Assembly (NCBI GenBank): GCA_018267095.1
Contig: JAFDZC010000012.1
Span: 37,494 to 101,493, forward strand
From: Bacteroidota bacterium
Lineage (GTDB): Bacteria; Bacteroidota; Bacteroidia; Flavobacteriales; Flavobacteriaceae
Direction of reading: 5' to 3'
DNA: 64,000 nt
The position numbers and the translations under genes were made by a program. Of the stretch, positions 42,917-52,098 are shown in pieces; position 1 is the first letter of the stretch; every line of letters starts with the position of its first letter. The notes under the pieces were generated by a model. The model was given only the letters and a program-made list of their open reading frames with translations, ran no database searches and was not told where the DNA came from.

Positions 42917-44785
42917 ATGAAAAGAGCTATTTGCCTGTTGGCCGTTGGTTTAACACTCAGCGCTCAGGCCCAGAACGTCAAAAAGAAACCCATGACTGCA
43001 CACAAAGCCAAAACGCAACCGCACAAAGAAGTGGTTTATCAAGTATTTACGCGTTTGTTCGGAAATCAAAACACCCACAACAAACCTTGGGGCACCCTAG
43101 AAGAAAATGGGGTGGGTAAGTTCAACGACTTTACCGATAAAGCCTTGCAAGAAATCAAAAAAATGGGTGTCACCTATATTTGGTATACCGGAGTTCCGCA
43201 CCACGCTTTGGTACGCGATTACACAAAATACGGTATTTCTAACGATGACCCTGAAGTGGTCAAAGGTCGCGCGGGTTCACCTTATGCGGTGAAAGATTAT
43301 TACAATGTCAATCCTGATTTGGCGGTTGATCCGGCCAAGCGTTTGCAAGAATTTGAAGCGCTGATTGCCCGAACCCACAAAAACGGACTCAAGCTTATTA
43401 TTGACATTGTTCCCAACCATATTGCTCGAAAATATGAAGGAAAATCCAATCCGCCGGGCGTTCGTGATTTTGGTGCCGATGACAATACCAGTGTAGAATA
43501 CGACCGCAACAACAACTTCTATTACATTCCCGGAAAGGCATTTGAAGTGCCTACTTCAGACAATTACAAACCACTCAACGGCGAGGCCAATCCGCTGATT
43601 GACGGAAAGTTTTTTGAATATCCGGCTAAATGGACCGGCAACGGATCGCGCAATGCCAAACCCGACATCAACGATTGGTATGAAACCGTAAAAGTTAACT
43701 ACGGAATTCGCCCGGACGGAAGCAAAGATTTTCCCGAATTGCCCAAAGGTTATGACCAAAAATCATACAAAGAGCACTATGCTTTTTGGCAAGACAAAGA
43801 CGTTCCGAGTTCTTGGAAAAAGTTCCGCGATATTGCCTTGTATTGGATTGGCAAAGGTGTGGATGGTTTCAGATACGATATGGCCGAGATGGTTCCGTAT
43901 GAGTTTTGGAGCTTTATGAATTCATCCATCAAGATGAAAAATCCAAATGCCTTTTTGTTGGCCGAAGTCTACAATCCGAATGAATACCGAAATTATATTC
44001 ACTTGGGCAAAATGGATTATTTGTACGATAAAGTCGATTTGTATGACCATTTAAAAGCCGTGATTCAAGGAAAAGCGTTGCCGGATCATGTTTCAGACAT
44101 CCAACAAAAATACAGCGATATTGATCACCATATGTTGCATTTTCTCGACAACCACGACGAGCAACGTTTGGCCAGTCCGGAGTTTGCCGGCACACCTGAA
44201 AAAGGAAAACCGCTCATGGTGATTTCAGCCACTTTAGGCACTTCGCCAACCATGATTTATTTTGGTCAAGAAGTAGGCGAGGCGGCTGCAATTGACGGCG
44301 GATTTGGCAAACCTTCGCGCACCTCTATTTTTGATTATGTTGGGGTTCCGAATCATCAACGATGGATGAACGGCGGAAAATTTGACGGCGGTCAACTGAG
44401 TGATTCTGAAAAACAGTTGCGAGATTTTTACAGTCGATTGCTCAATTTTACAAAGCAAAGTTCAGCACTTATGGGCTCGTTTGCTGATTTACAAAAAGCC
44501 AACCGCGAAACTACCACTGGCTACGATCCGGGGATTTACGCCTTTGCTCGTTGGTCGGCGCAACAAAAACTTGTGGTGGTGGCCAATTGTTCTTGGGTGA
44601 CCGAGAGTCATTTTGATTTAAAAGTTCCCGCAGAAGTTATTGCGCAATGGAAACTCAAAGACGGAACTTATTCGCTCAAAGATCAACTCTACCAAAAGCA
44701 AACAGCTGAATTAAAAGTCAGTGGAGGCGTTGGGCATATGCTAGTAAAAATCCAACCATCCGAATCGTTTATTTTCGGGTTTTAA
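42917..44785 (+). CDS. Secreted alpha-amylase family glycosidase (GH13)
   Basis: Predicted starch- or glycogen-degrading enzyme, about 622 residues from the ATG at 42917. A signal peptide is present: MKRAICLLAVGLTLSAQAQ. The GH13 barrel shows KLIIDIVPNHIARK, GVDGFRYDMAEMV with the nucleophile Asp (about 320), FLLAEVYNPNEY with the acid/base Glu (about 349), and FLDNHDEQRLA with the third carboxylate (about 412). A C-terminal beta domain follows. It sits alone between the divergent OstA gene and a terminator. Maltose-forming or neopullulanase-type specificity cannot be distinguished. Confidence 0.92.
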   Translation: MKRAICLLAVGLTLSAQAQNVKKKPMTAHKAKTQPHKEVVYQVFTRLFGNQNTHNKPWGTLEENGVGKFNDFTDKALQEIKKMGVTYIWYTGVPHHALVRDYTKYGISNDDPEVVKGRAGSPYAVKDYYNVNPDLAVDPAKRLQEFEALIARTHKNGLKLIIDIVPNHIARKYEGKSNPPGVRDFGADDNTSVEYDRNNNFYYIPGKAFEVPTSDNYKPLNGEANPLIDGKFFEYPAKWTGNGSRNAKPDINDWYETVKVNYGIRPDGSKDFPELPKGYDQKSYKEHYAFWQDKDVPSSWKKFRDIALYWIGKGVDGFRYDMAEMVPYEFWSFMNSSIKMKNPNAFLLAEVYNPNEYRNYIHLGKMDYLYDKVDLYDHLKAVIQGKALPDHVSDIQQKYSDIDHHMLHFLDNHDEQRLASPEFAGTPEKGKPLMVISATLGTSPTMIYFGQEVGEAAAIDGGFGKPSRTSIFDYVGVPNHQRWMNGGKFDGGQLSDSEKQLRDFYSRLLNFTKQSSALMGSFADLQKANRETTTGYDPGIYAFARWSAQQKLVVVANCSWVTESHFDLKVPAEVIAQWKLKDGTYSLKDQLYQKQTAELKVSGGVGHMLVKIQPSESFIFGF

Positions 44786-44804
44786 ATCAATAAATAACAC
44801 AAAG

Positions 44805-44832
44805 AAAGTCGCTCACAAGGCGGCTTTTTTTT
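44805..44832. terminator. Intrinsic terminator between amylase and nhaA genes
   Basis: agtcgct (44807-44813) pairs with ggcggct (44819-44825), using two G-T pairs, with a 5-base loop, followed by eight T residues. On the other strand the T-run is interrupted, so it mainly serves the + strand amylase gene. Confidence 0.7.
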
Positions 44833-45964
44833 ATGATTGTAGCGTTTTTTTGAGCCAAGCAAAACCAATGGATCCCGCAACAAGTGATGCCAATAGTATC
44901 GACATTTTAGCATGCGTGATGTTAGTTGAATCAGCAAAGGCCAACAGCGTGATAAAAATCGACATGGTAAATCCGATGCCGCCCAAAAAACCGGCGCCGA
45001 TTATGTGCGACCATTTTAAATCATCGGGCAAAGAACAAATTTTGGTCATCGCTCCGAGTTTTGAGAACAGCCAAATACCCATCGGTTTTCCGATAATTAG
45101 TCCGGCTATAATGCCCAAACTGACCGGTTGTGTAAAATTATCTTGTGCAGTTCCTGACCAAATAATTCCGGTATTGGCCAGCGCGAAAAGCGGTAAGATG
45201 ACAAAAGCTACCGGCAGGTGTAATGCATTCTGAACTTTGTACGAGAGCGTCTTTTTGCTGCCATTGCCAAACGGAAGGGCAAATGCCAATAAAACGCCGG
45301 TAATGGTTGCGTGAACACCTGAATGCAACATGCAATACCACATCAGAATTCCGCCGATTAAATAAGGCAATAAATGATGAATTTTGAGTCGGTTGAGTAT
45401 AAGTAAAATACTCCAAATGCTGAGTGCCCCCAACAAATAAGCAAACGAAATGGTTTTGGTGTAAAAAATCGCAATAATCAGAATCGCACCCAAATCGTCA
45501 ATCACGGCCAAGGCAGTCAAAAAAACTTTGAGTGAAGTTGGTACTTTTTTTCCGAGCAATGACAAGATGCCAATAGCAAACGCAATGTCTGTGGCCATCG
45601 GAATGCCTGCACCTGATTGAGTGGTTAATCCCCAATTAAAGCCCGTAAACAAAACTGCCGGAACAACCATTCCGCCCAAAGCGCCGACCAATGGTAAAGT
45701 AGCATTTTTAAGGCTTGAAAGTTCGCCCTTGTAGAGTTCACGCTCGAGTTCTAAACCGATGAGCAAAAAGAAAATCGCCATCAGCCCGTCGTTGATCCAT
45801 TCAGACAATGAATGCGAGCCTATCGGTTGTTCCCAAAACGCAACATAATGAATTTGCAAGGGTGAGTTGGCCAGAATAAGCGAAAGCAAAGTAGCCAAAA
45901 TCAAAACAAGACCACCGGCTTTCTCACTTTCAAAAAAAGCGGTAAAAACGCGTGTGATTCTCAT
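44831..45964 (-). CDS. nhaA: Na+/H+ antiporter NhaA
   Basis: Inner-membrane antiporter that expels sodium in exchange for protons, with about 11-12 helices in 377 residues. Key family residues are in LTALAVIDDLGAILIIAIFY, which carries the ion-binding Asp pair near 150-155, and PMATDIAFAIGILSLLG. GIGFTMSIFITLLAF near the end holds the conserved Lys/assembly region. Length is close to E. coli NhaA. It lies 16 bases downstream of purA and is probably in the same transcript. Confidence 0.94.
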   Translation of the reverse strand: MRITRVFTAFFESEKAGGLVLILATLLSLILANSPLQIHYVAFWEQPIGSHSLSEWINDGLMAIFFLLIGLELERELYKGELSSLKNATLPLVGALGGMVVPAVLFTGFNWGLTTQSGAGIPMATDIAFAIGILSLLGKKVPTSLKVFLTALAVIDDLGAILIIAIFYTKTISFAYLLGALSIWSILLILNRLKIHHLLPYLIGGILMWYCMLHSGVHATITGVLLAFALPFGNGSKKTLSYKVQNALHLPVAFVILPLFALANTGIIWSGTAQDNFTQPVSLGIIAGLIIGKPMGIWLFSKLGAMTKICSLPDDLKWSHIIGAGFLGGIGFTMSIFITLLAFADSTNITHAKMSILLASLVAGSIGFAWLKKTLQS

Positions 45965-45980
45965 GATTTGATTTTAATTT

Positions 45981-47249
45981 TTAACGAACAATAGTTTGTT
46001 TTCGGTCTGGGCCTACCGATACAATTTTAATAGGCACTTGAATTTCATTTTCGATGAATTCGATGTATTGAGTGAGTTCAATAGGCAAAGATTCATAGGC
46101 GCTCATACCGGTTAAATCAGCTTGCCAGCCTTTGAATTCGCGATAAATCGGACTCAGGTTTTCGGGCTCAATATTGTAGGGCATGTGCGCAATTGGCTCG
46201 CCGCGATATTGATAAGCCGTACACACTTTGAGCGTTTCAAATCCAGATAAAACATCGGCTTTCATCATCATGAGTTGCGTAACTCCGTTGATTTGAACCG
46301 CGTATTTCAGCGCTACCAAATCAAGCCAACCACAACGGCGTTTGCGTCCGGTGACCGAACCAAATTCATTACCTACTTTGGCCATAGTGTCGCCGTCATT
46401 TCCAAAATCTTCGGTTGGAAAAGGTCCGCTGCCAACGCGCGTGGTGTAGGCTTTGAAGATGCCATACACTTCTTTGATTTTGTTCGGAGCAATGCCCAGT
46501 CCGGTACAAGCTCCGGCTGCGGTGGTGTTGGATGAAGTGACAAACGGATAAGTTCCGAAGTCGACATCGAGCAGTGAGCCTTGTGCTCCTTCACACAAAA
46601 TAGATTTTCCGTCTTGCTGAGCTTGGGCTAAATATTCTTCGCTGTCAATGAACTGAAGTTGTTTGAGTGTTTCAATAGCTTCAAAAAATTCTTTTTCGAG
46701 TTCCGGTAAATTGTATTGAATGTTAACATCGTAAAAAGCAATCATTGCTTCATGTTTCTCGGCCAAAGCGCGGTATCGATCTTTAAAATCAGCCAATTCA
46801 ATATCGCCAATGCGCAAACCGTTGCGTCCGGTTTTATCCATATACGTTGGGCCAATGCCTTTGAGTGTCGAACCGATTTTGGCTTTGCCTTTGGCGGTTT
46901 CTGAGGCTGCATCCAGCAAACGATGAGTGGGCAAAATCAGATGCGCTTTACGAGAAAGCAATAATTTTTTAGGTAAATCGATGTTGAAACGGGCGAGGCC
47001 TTCGAGTTCTGATTTAAAAACCACCGGGTCAATCACGACGCCGTTGCCAATTAAGTTGATCGCATTCGGGTGAAATATACCCGAGGGAATAGTGCGCAAA
47101 ACGTGTTTGATGCCATCAAATTCTAAGGTGTGTCCGGCGTTGGGTCCGCCCTGAAAGCGCGCAATAATGTCATAATTTTGGGTGAGTACATCGACGATTT
47201 TTCCTTTGCCTTCGTCGCCCCATTGGAGGCCTAGTAGTAAGTCTGCCAT
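45981..47249 (-). CDS. purA: Adenylosuccinate synthase
   Basis: Joins IMP and aspartate with GTP to adenylosuccinate on the way to AMP. The phosphate-binding motif LLLGLQWGDEGKGKIVDVL opens the protein; QGGPNAGHT, KGIGPTYMDKTGRNGLRIGD, LCEGAQGSLLDVDFGTYPFVT and GRKRRCGWLDLVAL are all intact. Length 422 is normal. The region upstream (47250-47418) holds a heptamer tract and a GC-rich block, and fur follows it in the reverse direction. Confidence 0.97.
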   Translation of the reverse strand: MADLLLGLQWGDEGKGKIVDVLTQNYDIIARFQGGPNAGHTLEFDGIKHVLRTIPSGIFHPNAINLIGNGVVIDPVVFKSELEGLARFNIDLPKKLLLSRKAHLILPTHRLLDAASETAKGKAKIGSTLKGIGPTYMDKTGRNGLRIGDIELADFKDRYRALAEKHEAMIAFYDVNIQYNLPELEKEFFEAIETLKQLQFIDSEEYLAQAQQDGKSILCEGAQGSLLDVDFGTYPFVTSSNTTAAGACTGLGIAPNKIKEVYGIFKAYTTRVGSGPFPTEDFGNDGDTMAKVGNEFGSVTGRKRRCGWLDLVALKYAVQINGVTQLMMMKADVLSGFETLKVCTAYQYRGEPIAHMPYNIEPENLSPIYREFKGWQADLTGMSAYESLPIELTQYIEFIENEIQVPIKIVSVGPDRKQTIVR

Positions 47250-47255
47250 TTTTTA

Positions 47256-47304
47256 GTTGTGTGTTGTAAGTTGTGTGTTATTGGTTGTGTATTGTCCGTT
47301 GAAA
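47256..47304. repeat. Heptamer tract upstream of purA
   Basis: Seven 7-base units: gttgtgt, gttgtaa, gttgtgt, gttattg, gttgtgt, attgtcc, gttgaaa. Five of seven begin GTTG or GTTA, with the fixed 7-base period. It starts 6 bases upstream of the purA ATG. Confidence 0.75.
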
Positions 47305-47328
47305 AATCAGCTTGTTTTAGAAACCGGT

Positions 47329-47413
47329 TGCGTTAGGGATGGACGCTTTGTTTGAGCTCTTGGCGCGCAGCGGGCCAAAGCGAGTGCGGACAGCCCGGCC
47401 GCAGGCAACGCCC
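47329..47413 (-). repeat. GC-rich GGGCGT-type block between purA and fur
   Basis: Read on the minus strand it starts GGGCGTTGCCTGCGGCC, runs through GGGCTGTCCGCACTCGC, and ends near TCCATCCCTAACGCA. It is related in its first third to the blocks at 136-201 and 48000-48065 and is followed, as they are, by a heptamer tract. It has no open reading frame of its own that looks real. Confidence 0.7.
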
Positions 47414-47418
47414 TAACT

Positions 47419-47880
47419 TTAAACCTCTTTTTCTTTGCGATTGCCATAGAAATACAACGAATGATTGTGGATTTCAATACCGAAAATCTCTTCAATGGTT
47501 TTCTTAATGGTCTGAATGCGCGGATCGCAAAACTCAATCACTTCGCCGGTATCGGTCATGATGATGTGGTCGTGCTGCTTGTCAAAATACGATTTTTCGT
47601 AATGCGCCTGATTTTGACCAAACTGGTGTTTGCGCACCAAACCGCAATCGAGCAAGAGTTCAATGGTGTTGTACAAAGTGGCACGGCTCACGCGGTAGTT
47701 TTTGTTTTTCATTTTGATGTACAGATTCTCGATGTCAAAATGATCGTCGCACTCGTAAATCTCTTGCAAAATGGCGTAGCGCTCCGGAGTTTTTCGGTGG
47801 CCTTTGTTTTCGAGGTATTTCGTAAAAACGTTTTTTACGATTTCCTGATTTTTACTGTTATCGTTGGCAACTAAAGTCAT
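47419..47880 (-). CDS. Fur-family transcriptional regulator
   Basis: Metal- or peroxide-responsive repressor of 153 residues. The winged helix spans about 20-85 ([39 protein letters not shown]), and the metal-binding dimerisation part has [18 protein letters not shown]. The C-terminal CxxC zinc site of many Fur proteins is not visible; a PerR- or Zur-like type cannot be excluded. A TATCTTTG -7 element (47892-47885 on the minus strand) lies only 4 bases before the ATG, so the mRNA may be leaderless. Order relA/spoT, fur, purA is typical for the group. Confidence 0.88.
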   Translation of the reverse strand: MTLVANDNSKNQEIVKNVFTKYLENKGHRKTPERYAILQEIYECDDHFDIENLYIKMKNKNYRVSRATLYNTIELLLDCGLVRKHQFGQNQAHYEKSYFDKQHDHIIMTDTGEVIEFCDPRIQTIKKTIEEIFGIEIHNHSLYFYGNRKEKEV

Positions 47881-47884
47881 GTTG

Positions 47885-47892
47885 CAAAGATA
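47885..47892 (-). promoter_or_regulatory. Putative -7 element of fur, adjacent to start codon
   Basis: TATCTTTG on the minus strand, a full TAnnTTTG match, separated from the ATG at 47880 by only 4 bases. Confidence 0.55.
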
Positions 47893-47969
47893 TTTTTTTA
47901 ATGTTTATGGTTGTTTTTTTTGACTTTTAAAACTTCAACAATAGGGGCGAGTTTTCAACAATAGAAAGT

Positions 47970-48162
47970 TGTCGGTCATCAGTCGTTAGTTGTTTATTAT
48001 TTGGGCGTGTCCCTGCGGGTCGCGCTTTCCGCAGTGCGCGGCACTTAGCTTCAATCGCTCACGCGAGCGGCTCACAGAAACATTCGCTTCAATCAGAAAC
48101 TAATGTTTTATGTGGTCAGTCGTCGGTTGTCGGTCGTCAGTCGTCGGTCGTCAGTCGTCAGT
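47970..48162. repeat. Composite intergenic repeat between fur and relA/spoT
   Basis: No gene is seen in 47881-48242. 47970-47990 has three 7-base units (tgtcggt, catcagt, cgttagt). 48000-48065 is the GC-rich block (GGGCGTGTCCCTGCGGGTCGC and following) that matches the reverse complement of 136-201 at 62 of 66 bases. 48114-48162 is seven exact 7-base units of the form NGTCRGT. Order from left: short heptamer run, GC-rich block, longer heptamer run. Confidence 0.8.
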
Positions 48163-48242
48163 TAGATGAATCTCTCAACTAAACTTCTTAAACTTTTTAC
48201 ACTTAATAAACTAATTGTTGGTTTTCTGTCTTCAATCATTGA

Positions 48243-50462
48243 TTATTTCAGATTCACCCGCGTGACTTTTTCAACGCCATCAATTTTTTTAATGTTCTCA
48301 ATGAGTTTTTTGAGAATTAGATTGTTCTGAACAATCACCGTAAGCTGTCCGTTGAAAATTCCGGCTTCGCCACTCAGGGCAATACTCTGAATGTTCACAT
48401 GCATGTTGTTCGAGATGACTTTGGTGAGTTCGTTGGTCAGTCCCATGCTGTCCATACCGGTAATTTCAAGGCTGGCTTTGAATTCTTGTTGGGTCGAATC
48501 AATCCACTTGGCCATGATGATGCGATAGGCGTAATTCGATTGCAAACTAATGGCATTCGGGCAATCTTTTTTGTGCACTTTGATGCCTTCATTGATCGAT
48601 ACAAAACCAAATACTTCGTCGCCCGGAATCGGGTTGCAACAAGACGATAGTTTGTAGTTGAGTCGGTCTTGATCAGGCCCAAAAACAAGCATGTCGTAGT
48701 TGCTGCTGATTTCGGGTTTGTTGATGTCGTCGTCGGCTGTTTGGTGCGGACGCTTGATTTTGGCCTTGAAGAAATTCATGAGCGTGTTGCTCTTTTGTGC
48801 TGCGTAATCTTTGAGGTGTTGATTTTCAATCGAGCCAATACCAACGCGATAAAACAAGTCTAAACTGGTTTTGAGTTTGAAATAATTAACTAATTCGTTG
48901 ACTACTTGCTCACTGAGTGTAATTTTGAGCTGACGCAATTTGCGCGTGAGGAGTTCTTTTCCGTCTTCGGCAATTTTTTTGGTGTTCTCATTGAGAACGT
49001 TTCTAATTTTATTTTTGGCGCGTGAAGTAGTTACGTAATCTAGCCAGTTACTTGTTGGCTTTTGGTTGGGTGAGGTGATGACTTCAACTTGATCGCCACT
49101 CTTGAGTTCGGTATTGAGCGGAACCAATTTTCCGTTGACGCGGGTTCCGCGGGTTTTGATGCCAATTTCAGAGTGAATACTAAAGGCAAAATCCAGTGAA
49201 GTGGCACCTTTCGGAAGCGATCTGATTTCTCCTTTGGGTGTAAAGACAAAAATCTCTTTGGCGTAGAGATTCATTTTGAAATCTTCTACAAAATCAACGG
49301 CATTGCTCTCTGAGTTTTCTAAGGCTTCACGCAATAAATTGAGCCAAACATCCAGGCCGCTTTCTTCATTCGCGCCTTGTTTGTATTTGTAGTGCGCCGC
49401 ATATCCTTTTTCGGCAATTTCATCCATGCGTTCGCTGCGAATTTGAATCTCTACCCAGCGACCTTTCGGGCCCATCACCGTGATGTGCAAAGCTTCATAT
49501 CCGGTTGATTTTGGCGAGGAGATCCAATCGCGCAAACGGCTCGGACTCGGGCGATAATGATCGGTAACAATCGAGTATATTTTCCAAGCCAAAAACTTTT
49601 CGTCGTGCGGATTGGATTTGTACACAATTCTTAAAGCAAACTTGTCGTACACTTCGTCAAAAGTCACGTTTTGTGCCTTCATTTTGCGCCGGATCGAATA
49701 AATCGATTTTGGTCGGCCTTTGATGATGTAATCGAGTTGTTCTTCGTCGAGTGATTTTTTGAGCACTTCAGAAATATCCTTGATGTAAGCGTCTTGTTCT
49801 TCTTTGGTTTCTTTGATTTTGCTCACAATATCGCTGTACACTTTGGGCTCAGTGTATTTGAGTCCCAAATCTTCCAATTGTGTTTTGATGTTGTACAAAC
49901 CCAAACGATGCGCGAGCGGAGCATAAATATACAGTGTTTCAGAAGCGATTTTGATTTGCTTGTATTCAGGCATCGATTCCATGGTTTGCATATTGTGCAA
50001 GCGGTCGGCGAGTTTGATGAGAATCACACGCACATCGTCGTTGAGTGTGAGCAACATCTTGCGGAAATTCTCGGCTTGCATCGATACGTTCAAGTCTTTC
50101 TGAACCTTGGATATTTTGGTCAGACCTTCAACGAGTTGCGCTACTTTTGGATTGAATTGGCGTTCAATGTCGGCTACTGTAATATCCGTGTCTTCAACGA
50201 CATCGTGCATGAGCGCAGCGGCAATTCCGGTGGCGCCTAAGCCAATTTCTGAAGCCACAATTTTGGCCACGGCAATTGGATGAAAAACATAGGCTTCACC
50301 TGATTTTCTGCGTTGGTCCTGATGCGCTTCAACGGCTAAATCAAAAGCTTTTCTGATGAGTTTTTTGTCTTCAGCAGAAAGCGTTTGATAACTGATGCGC
50401 AAAAGCTCTTTATATTCCTGAGCAATGGCTTTGTTCTCTTTTTCGATATCAATCTCAACCAT
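48243..50462 (-). CDS. Bifunctional (p)ppGpp synthetase/hydrolase
   Basis: RelA/SpoT protein of 739 residues controlling the stringent response alarmone. HD hydrolase domain: GEAYVFHPIAVAKI and ALMHDVVEDTDITV keep the metal-binding His/Asp, so hydrolysis is likely retained. Synthetase domain: GRPKSIYSIRRKMKA, KFALRIVYKS and EIQIRSERMDEIAEKGYAAH. The TGS domain begins EIFVFTPKGEIRSLPKGAT, and an ACT domain is at the C-terminus. The layout is that of bifunctional SpoT/Rel. ATG at 50462; its upstream 91 bases hold no obvious feature. Confidence 0.95.
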   Translation of the reverse strand: MVEIDIEKENKAIAQEYKELLRISYQTLSAEDKKLIRKAFDLAVEAHQDQRRKSGEAYVFHPIAVAKIVASEIGLGATGIAAALMHDVVEDTDITVADIERQFNPKVAQLVEGLTKISKVQKDLNVSMQAENFRKMLLTLNDDVRVILIKLADRLHNMQTMESMPEYKQIKIASETLYIYAPLAHRLGLYNIKTQLEDLGLKYTEPKVYSDIVSKIKETKEEQDAYIKDISEVLKKSLDEEQLDYIIKGRPKSIYSIRRKMKAQNVTFDEVYDKFALRIVYKSNPHDEKFLAWKIYSIVTDHYRPSPSRLRDWISSPKSTGYEALHITVMGPKGRWVEIQIRSERMDEIAEKGYAAHYKYKQGANEESGLDVWLNLLREALENSESNAVDFVEDFKMNLYAKEIFVFTPKGEIRSLPKGATSLDFAFSIHSEIGIKTRGTRVNGKLVPLNTELKSGDQVEVITSPNQKPTSNWLDYVTTSRAKNKIRNVLNENTKKIAEDGKELLTRKLRQLKITLSEQVVNELVNYFKLKTSLDLFYRVGIGSIENQHLKDYAAQKSNTLMNFFKAKIKRPHQTADDDINKPEISSNYDMLVFGPDQDRLNYKLSSCCNPIPGDEVFGFVSINEGIKVHKKDCPNAISLQSNYAYRIIMAKWIDSTQQEFKASLEITGMDSMGLTNELTKVISNNMHVNIQSIALSGEAGIFNGQLTVIVQNNLILKKLIENIKKIDGVEKVTRVNLK

Positions 50463-50553
50463 AATAGCAAACTTGAATTCCCTAAATTATGAAGAAGAAA
50501 TCAAATGTGCAACCGCTGTGGTCAATAAATACAAGCGATTCGAAAGCTGCGAC

Positions 50554-52092
50554 TTATTTTTTTACAAAATCAAGGTCGTGAAAGTCATAACTGAAATCCG
50601 TGAGCGGAGATATGGCTTTCATTTTGATGCCTTTAAGATCCGGACTAAAGATTACAAATGCATCGGCCAAAAAGCTGCGGTTATCCCATTTTAGGGCAAA
50701 AGTTTGGTCTTTGTAATAAAACATTTCGCCTTGGAGTTGTGGCGAACGCTTCGAGGCAAATCGCAGTTTTCCTTTTTTATCGATGCTTAATTCAATATCG
50801 CCGAGCCAATTGTCTGTGAAGGTTCCGGCGTAGAGTTCAACCGGAATTCGGATGCGTTTTTTTAGATTTTGTTCGACGGTTTGCCAGACTTCTTCGGTGA
50901 TTTTATCGGCATTGTCTTCTTTTTCTTTGCGTTGTGCGCTGTATTGCGCCACATAATCTTCTGATTTTAGACCGATGTACGAATCTTTAATGGTATTGGT
51001 AATCGCATTAAAGGCGGCACCATTTTGTTGGTTGGTCAAAACGATAATGCCCAAATTAAGTTCAGGAAGCATGGTTACTTGGGTAACAATTCCGTCTAGA
51101 CCACCAGTGTGACCGATTTGCAGATTTCCTTTGACTTCGGTGATTTGCCAACCCAAACCATACGCTTTAAAGTGCGAAAAGTAAGGCGCAACAGCTTTGT
51201 TGGGTTGTAGTGTTTGCGGAGTCCACATTTCAGCGTGTTGTTTTTCTGAAAATAGTTGATTTTTGTTTTCAGAACCGTATTTCCCTTTATTCAATTGCAT
51301 GATAACCCATTGGCTTAAATCGGCTACGCTTGAGTAAATTCCGGCTGCCGGATCAAATACTTGACTTTTATAACGCGCAATAGCTTTGAGCTTTCCGTCG
51401 GTCGGTACATGCGGCATGATAATATTCGAAGTATCTTTTAATCGAACATACGAAGCCGCACTATGATTCATTTCAAGAGGCTTCATGATGCGTTGCTCGA
51501 TAAAATCATCCCAACTCAAACCACTCGTTCTGTGAATAATTTCACCGGCCACGATATACAGTAAATTGTCGTAATCATATTTGCTTCTAAACGAAGAAAC
51601 AGGTTTGAGATAGCGCAAATTATGAATGATGTCTTGCGTTGTGAAATTGTTTTTATCGGGCCAAATCATCAAATCGCCGGCGCCTAAACCCAATCCACTG
51701 CGGTGGGTAAGCAAATCGCGAATGGTGAATTCTTTGGTAACGTAATCGTCATACATTTTAAACTCAGGAATATGCTGGGTCACTTTGTCGTCCCATTTGA
51801 GTTTTCCTTCATCAACCAACATAGCCAGTGCCGCTGTTGTAAAGGCTTTGCTATTGGAAGCAATGCCAAATAAGGTGTTCTCGTCTACCGGAGTTGGGTT
51901 ATTGATGGAGCGAATTCCATAGCCTTTGGCATGGACGACTTTTCCGTCTTTGACCACAGCCACGGCGATGCCCGGAACATCGTAAGTTGTTAAAGTCCTT
52001 TGAACCAATTGATCGATTTGTTGGGCGCTAAGTTGGGCCATCGCACTAAAATGCGCGGCAAAGGTCAGGCAGAGAAAAAAACTTTTCTTCAT
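50554..52092 (-). CDS. Serine hydrolase of the beta-lactamase/penicillin-binding class C family
   Basis: Secreted enzyme of 512 residues with a signal peptide, MKKSFFLCLTFAAHFSAMA. SNSKAFTTAALAMLV holds the S-x-x-K nucleophile (about residue 83); YDYDNLLYIVAGEI holds Y-x-N; the third motif is likely HTGGLDGI (HTG). The C-terminal about 110 residues look like a DUF3471-type beta domain. Such proteins can be esterases or D-aminopeptidases rather than true beta-lactamases. It lies 6 bases downstream of the SpoU methyltransferase gene. Confidence 0.88.
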   Translation of the reverse strand: MKKSFFLCLTFAAHFSAMAQLSAQQIDQLVQRTLTTYDVPGIAVAVVKDGKVVHAKGYGIRSINNPTPVDENTLFGIASNSKAFTTAALAMLVDEGKLKWDDKVTQHIPEFKMYDDYVTKEFTIRDLLTHRSGLGLGAGDLMIWPDKNNFTTQDIIHNLRYLKPVSSFRSKYDYDNLLYIVAGEIIHRTSGLSWDDFIEQRIMKPLEMNHSAASYVRLKDTSNIIMPHVPTDGKLKAIARYKSQVFDPAAGIYSSVADLSQWVIMQLNKGKYGSENKNQLFSEKQHAEMWTPQTLQPNKAVAPYFSHFKAYGLGWQITEVKGNLQIGHTGGLDGIVTQVTMLPELNLGIIVLTNQQNGAAFNAITNTIKDSYIGLKSEDYVAQYSAQRKEKEDNADKITEEVWQTVEQNLKKRIRIPVELYAGTFTDNWLGDIELSIDKKGKLRFASKRSPQLQGEMFYYKDQTFALKWDNRSFLADAFVIFSPDLKGIKMKAISPLTDFSYDFHDLDFVKK

Positions 52093-52098
52093 AGATAT

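Noticed and set aside
47970-48162. Heptamer tracts as a CRISPR array
   Set aside because: The period is 7 bases, with no unique spacers of 25-40 bases and no cas genes in the window.
49794-50240. Plus-strand open frame of 148 codons opposite relA/spoT
   Set aside because: Antisense of the HD/synthetase region, Phe-rich and without motifs.
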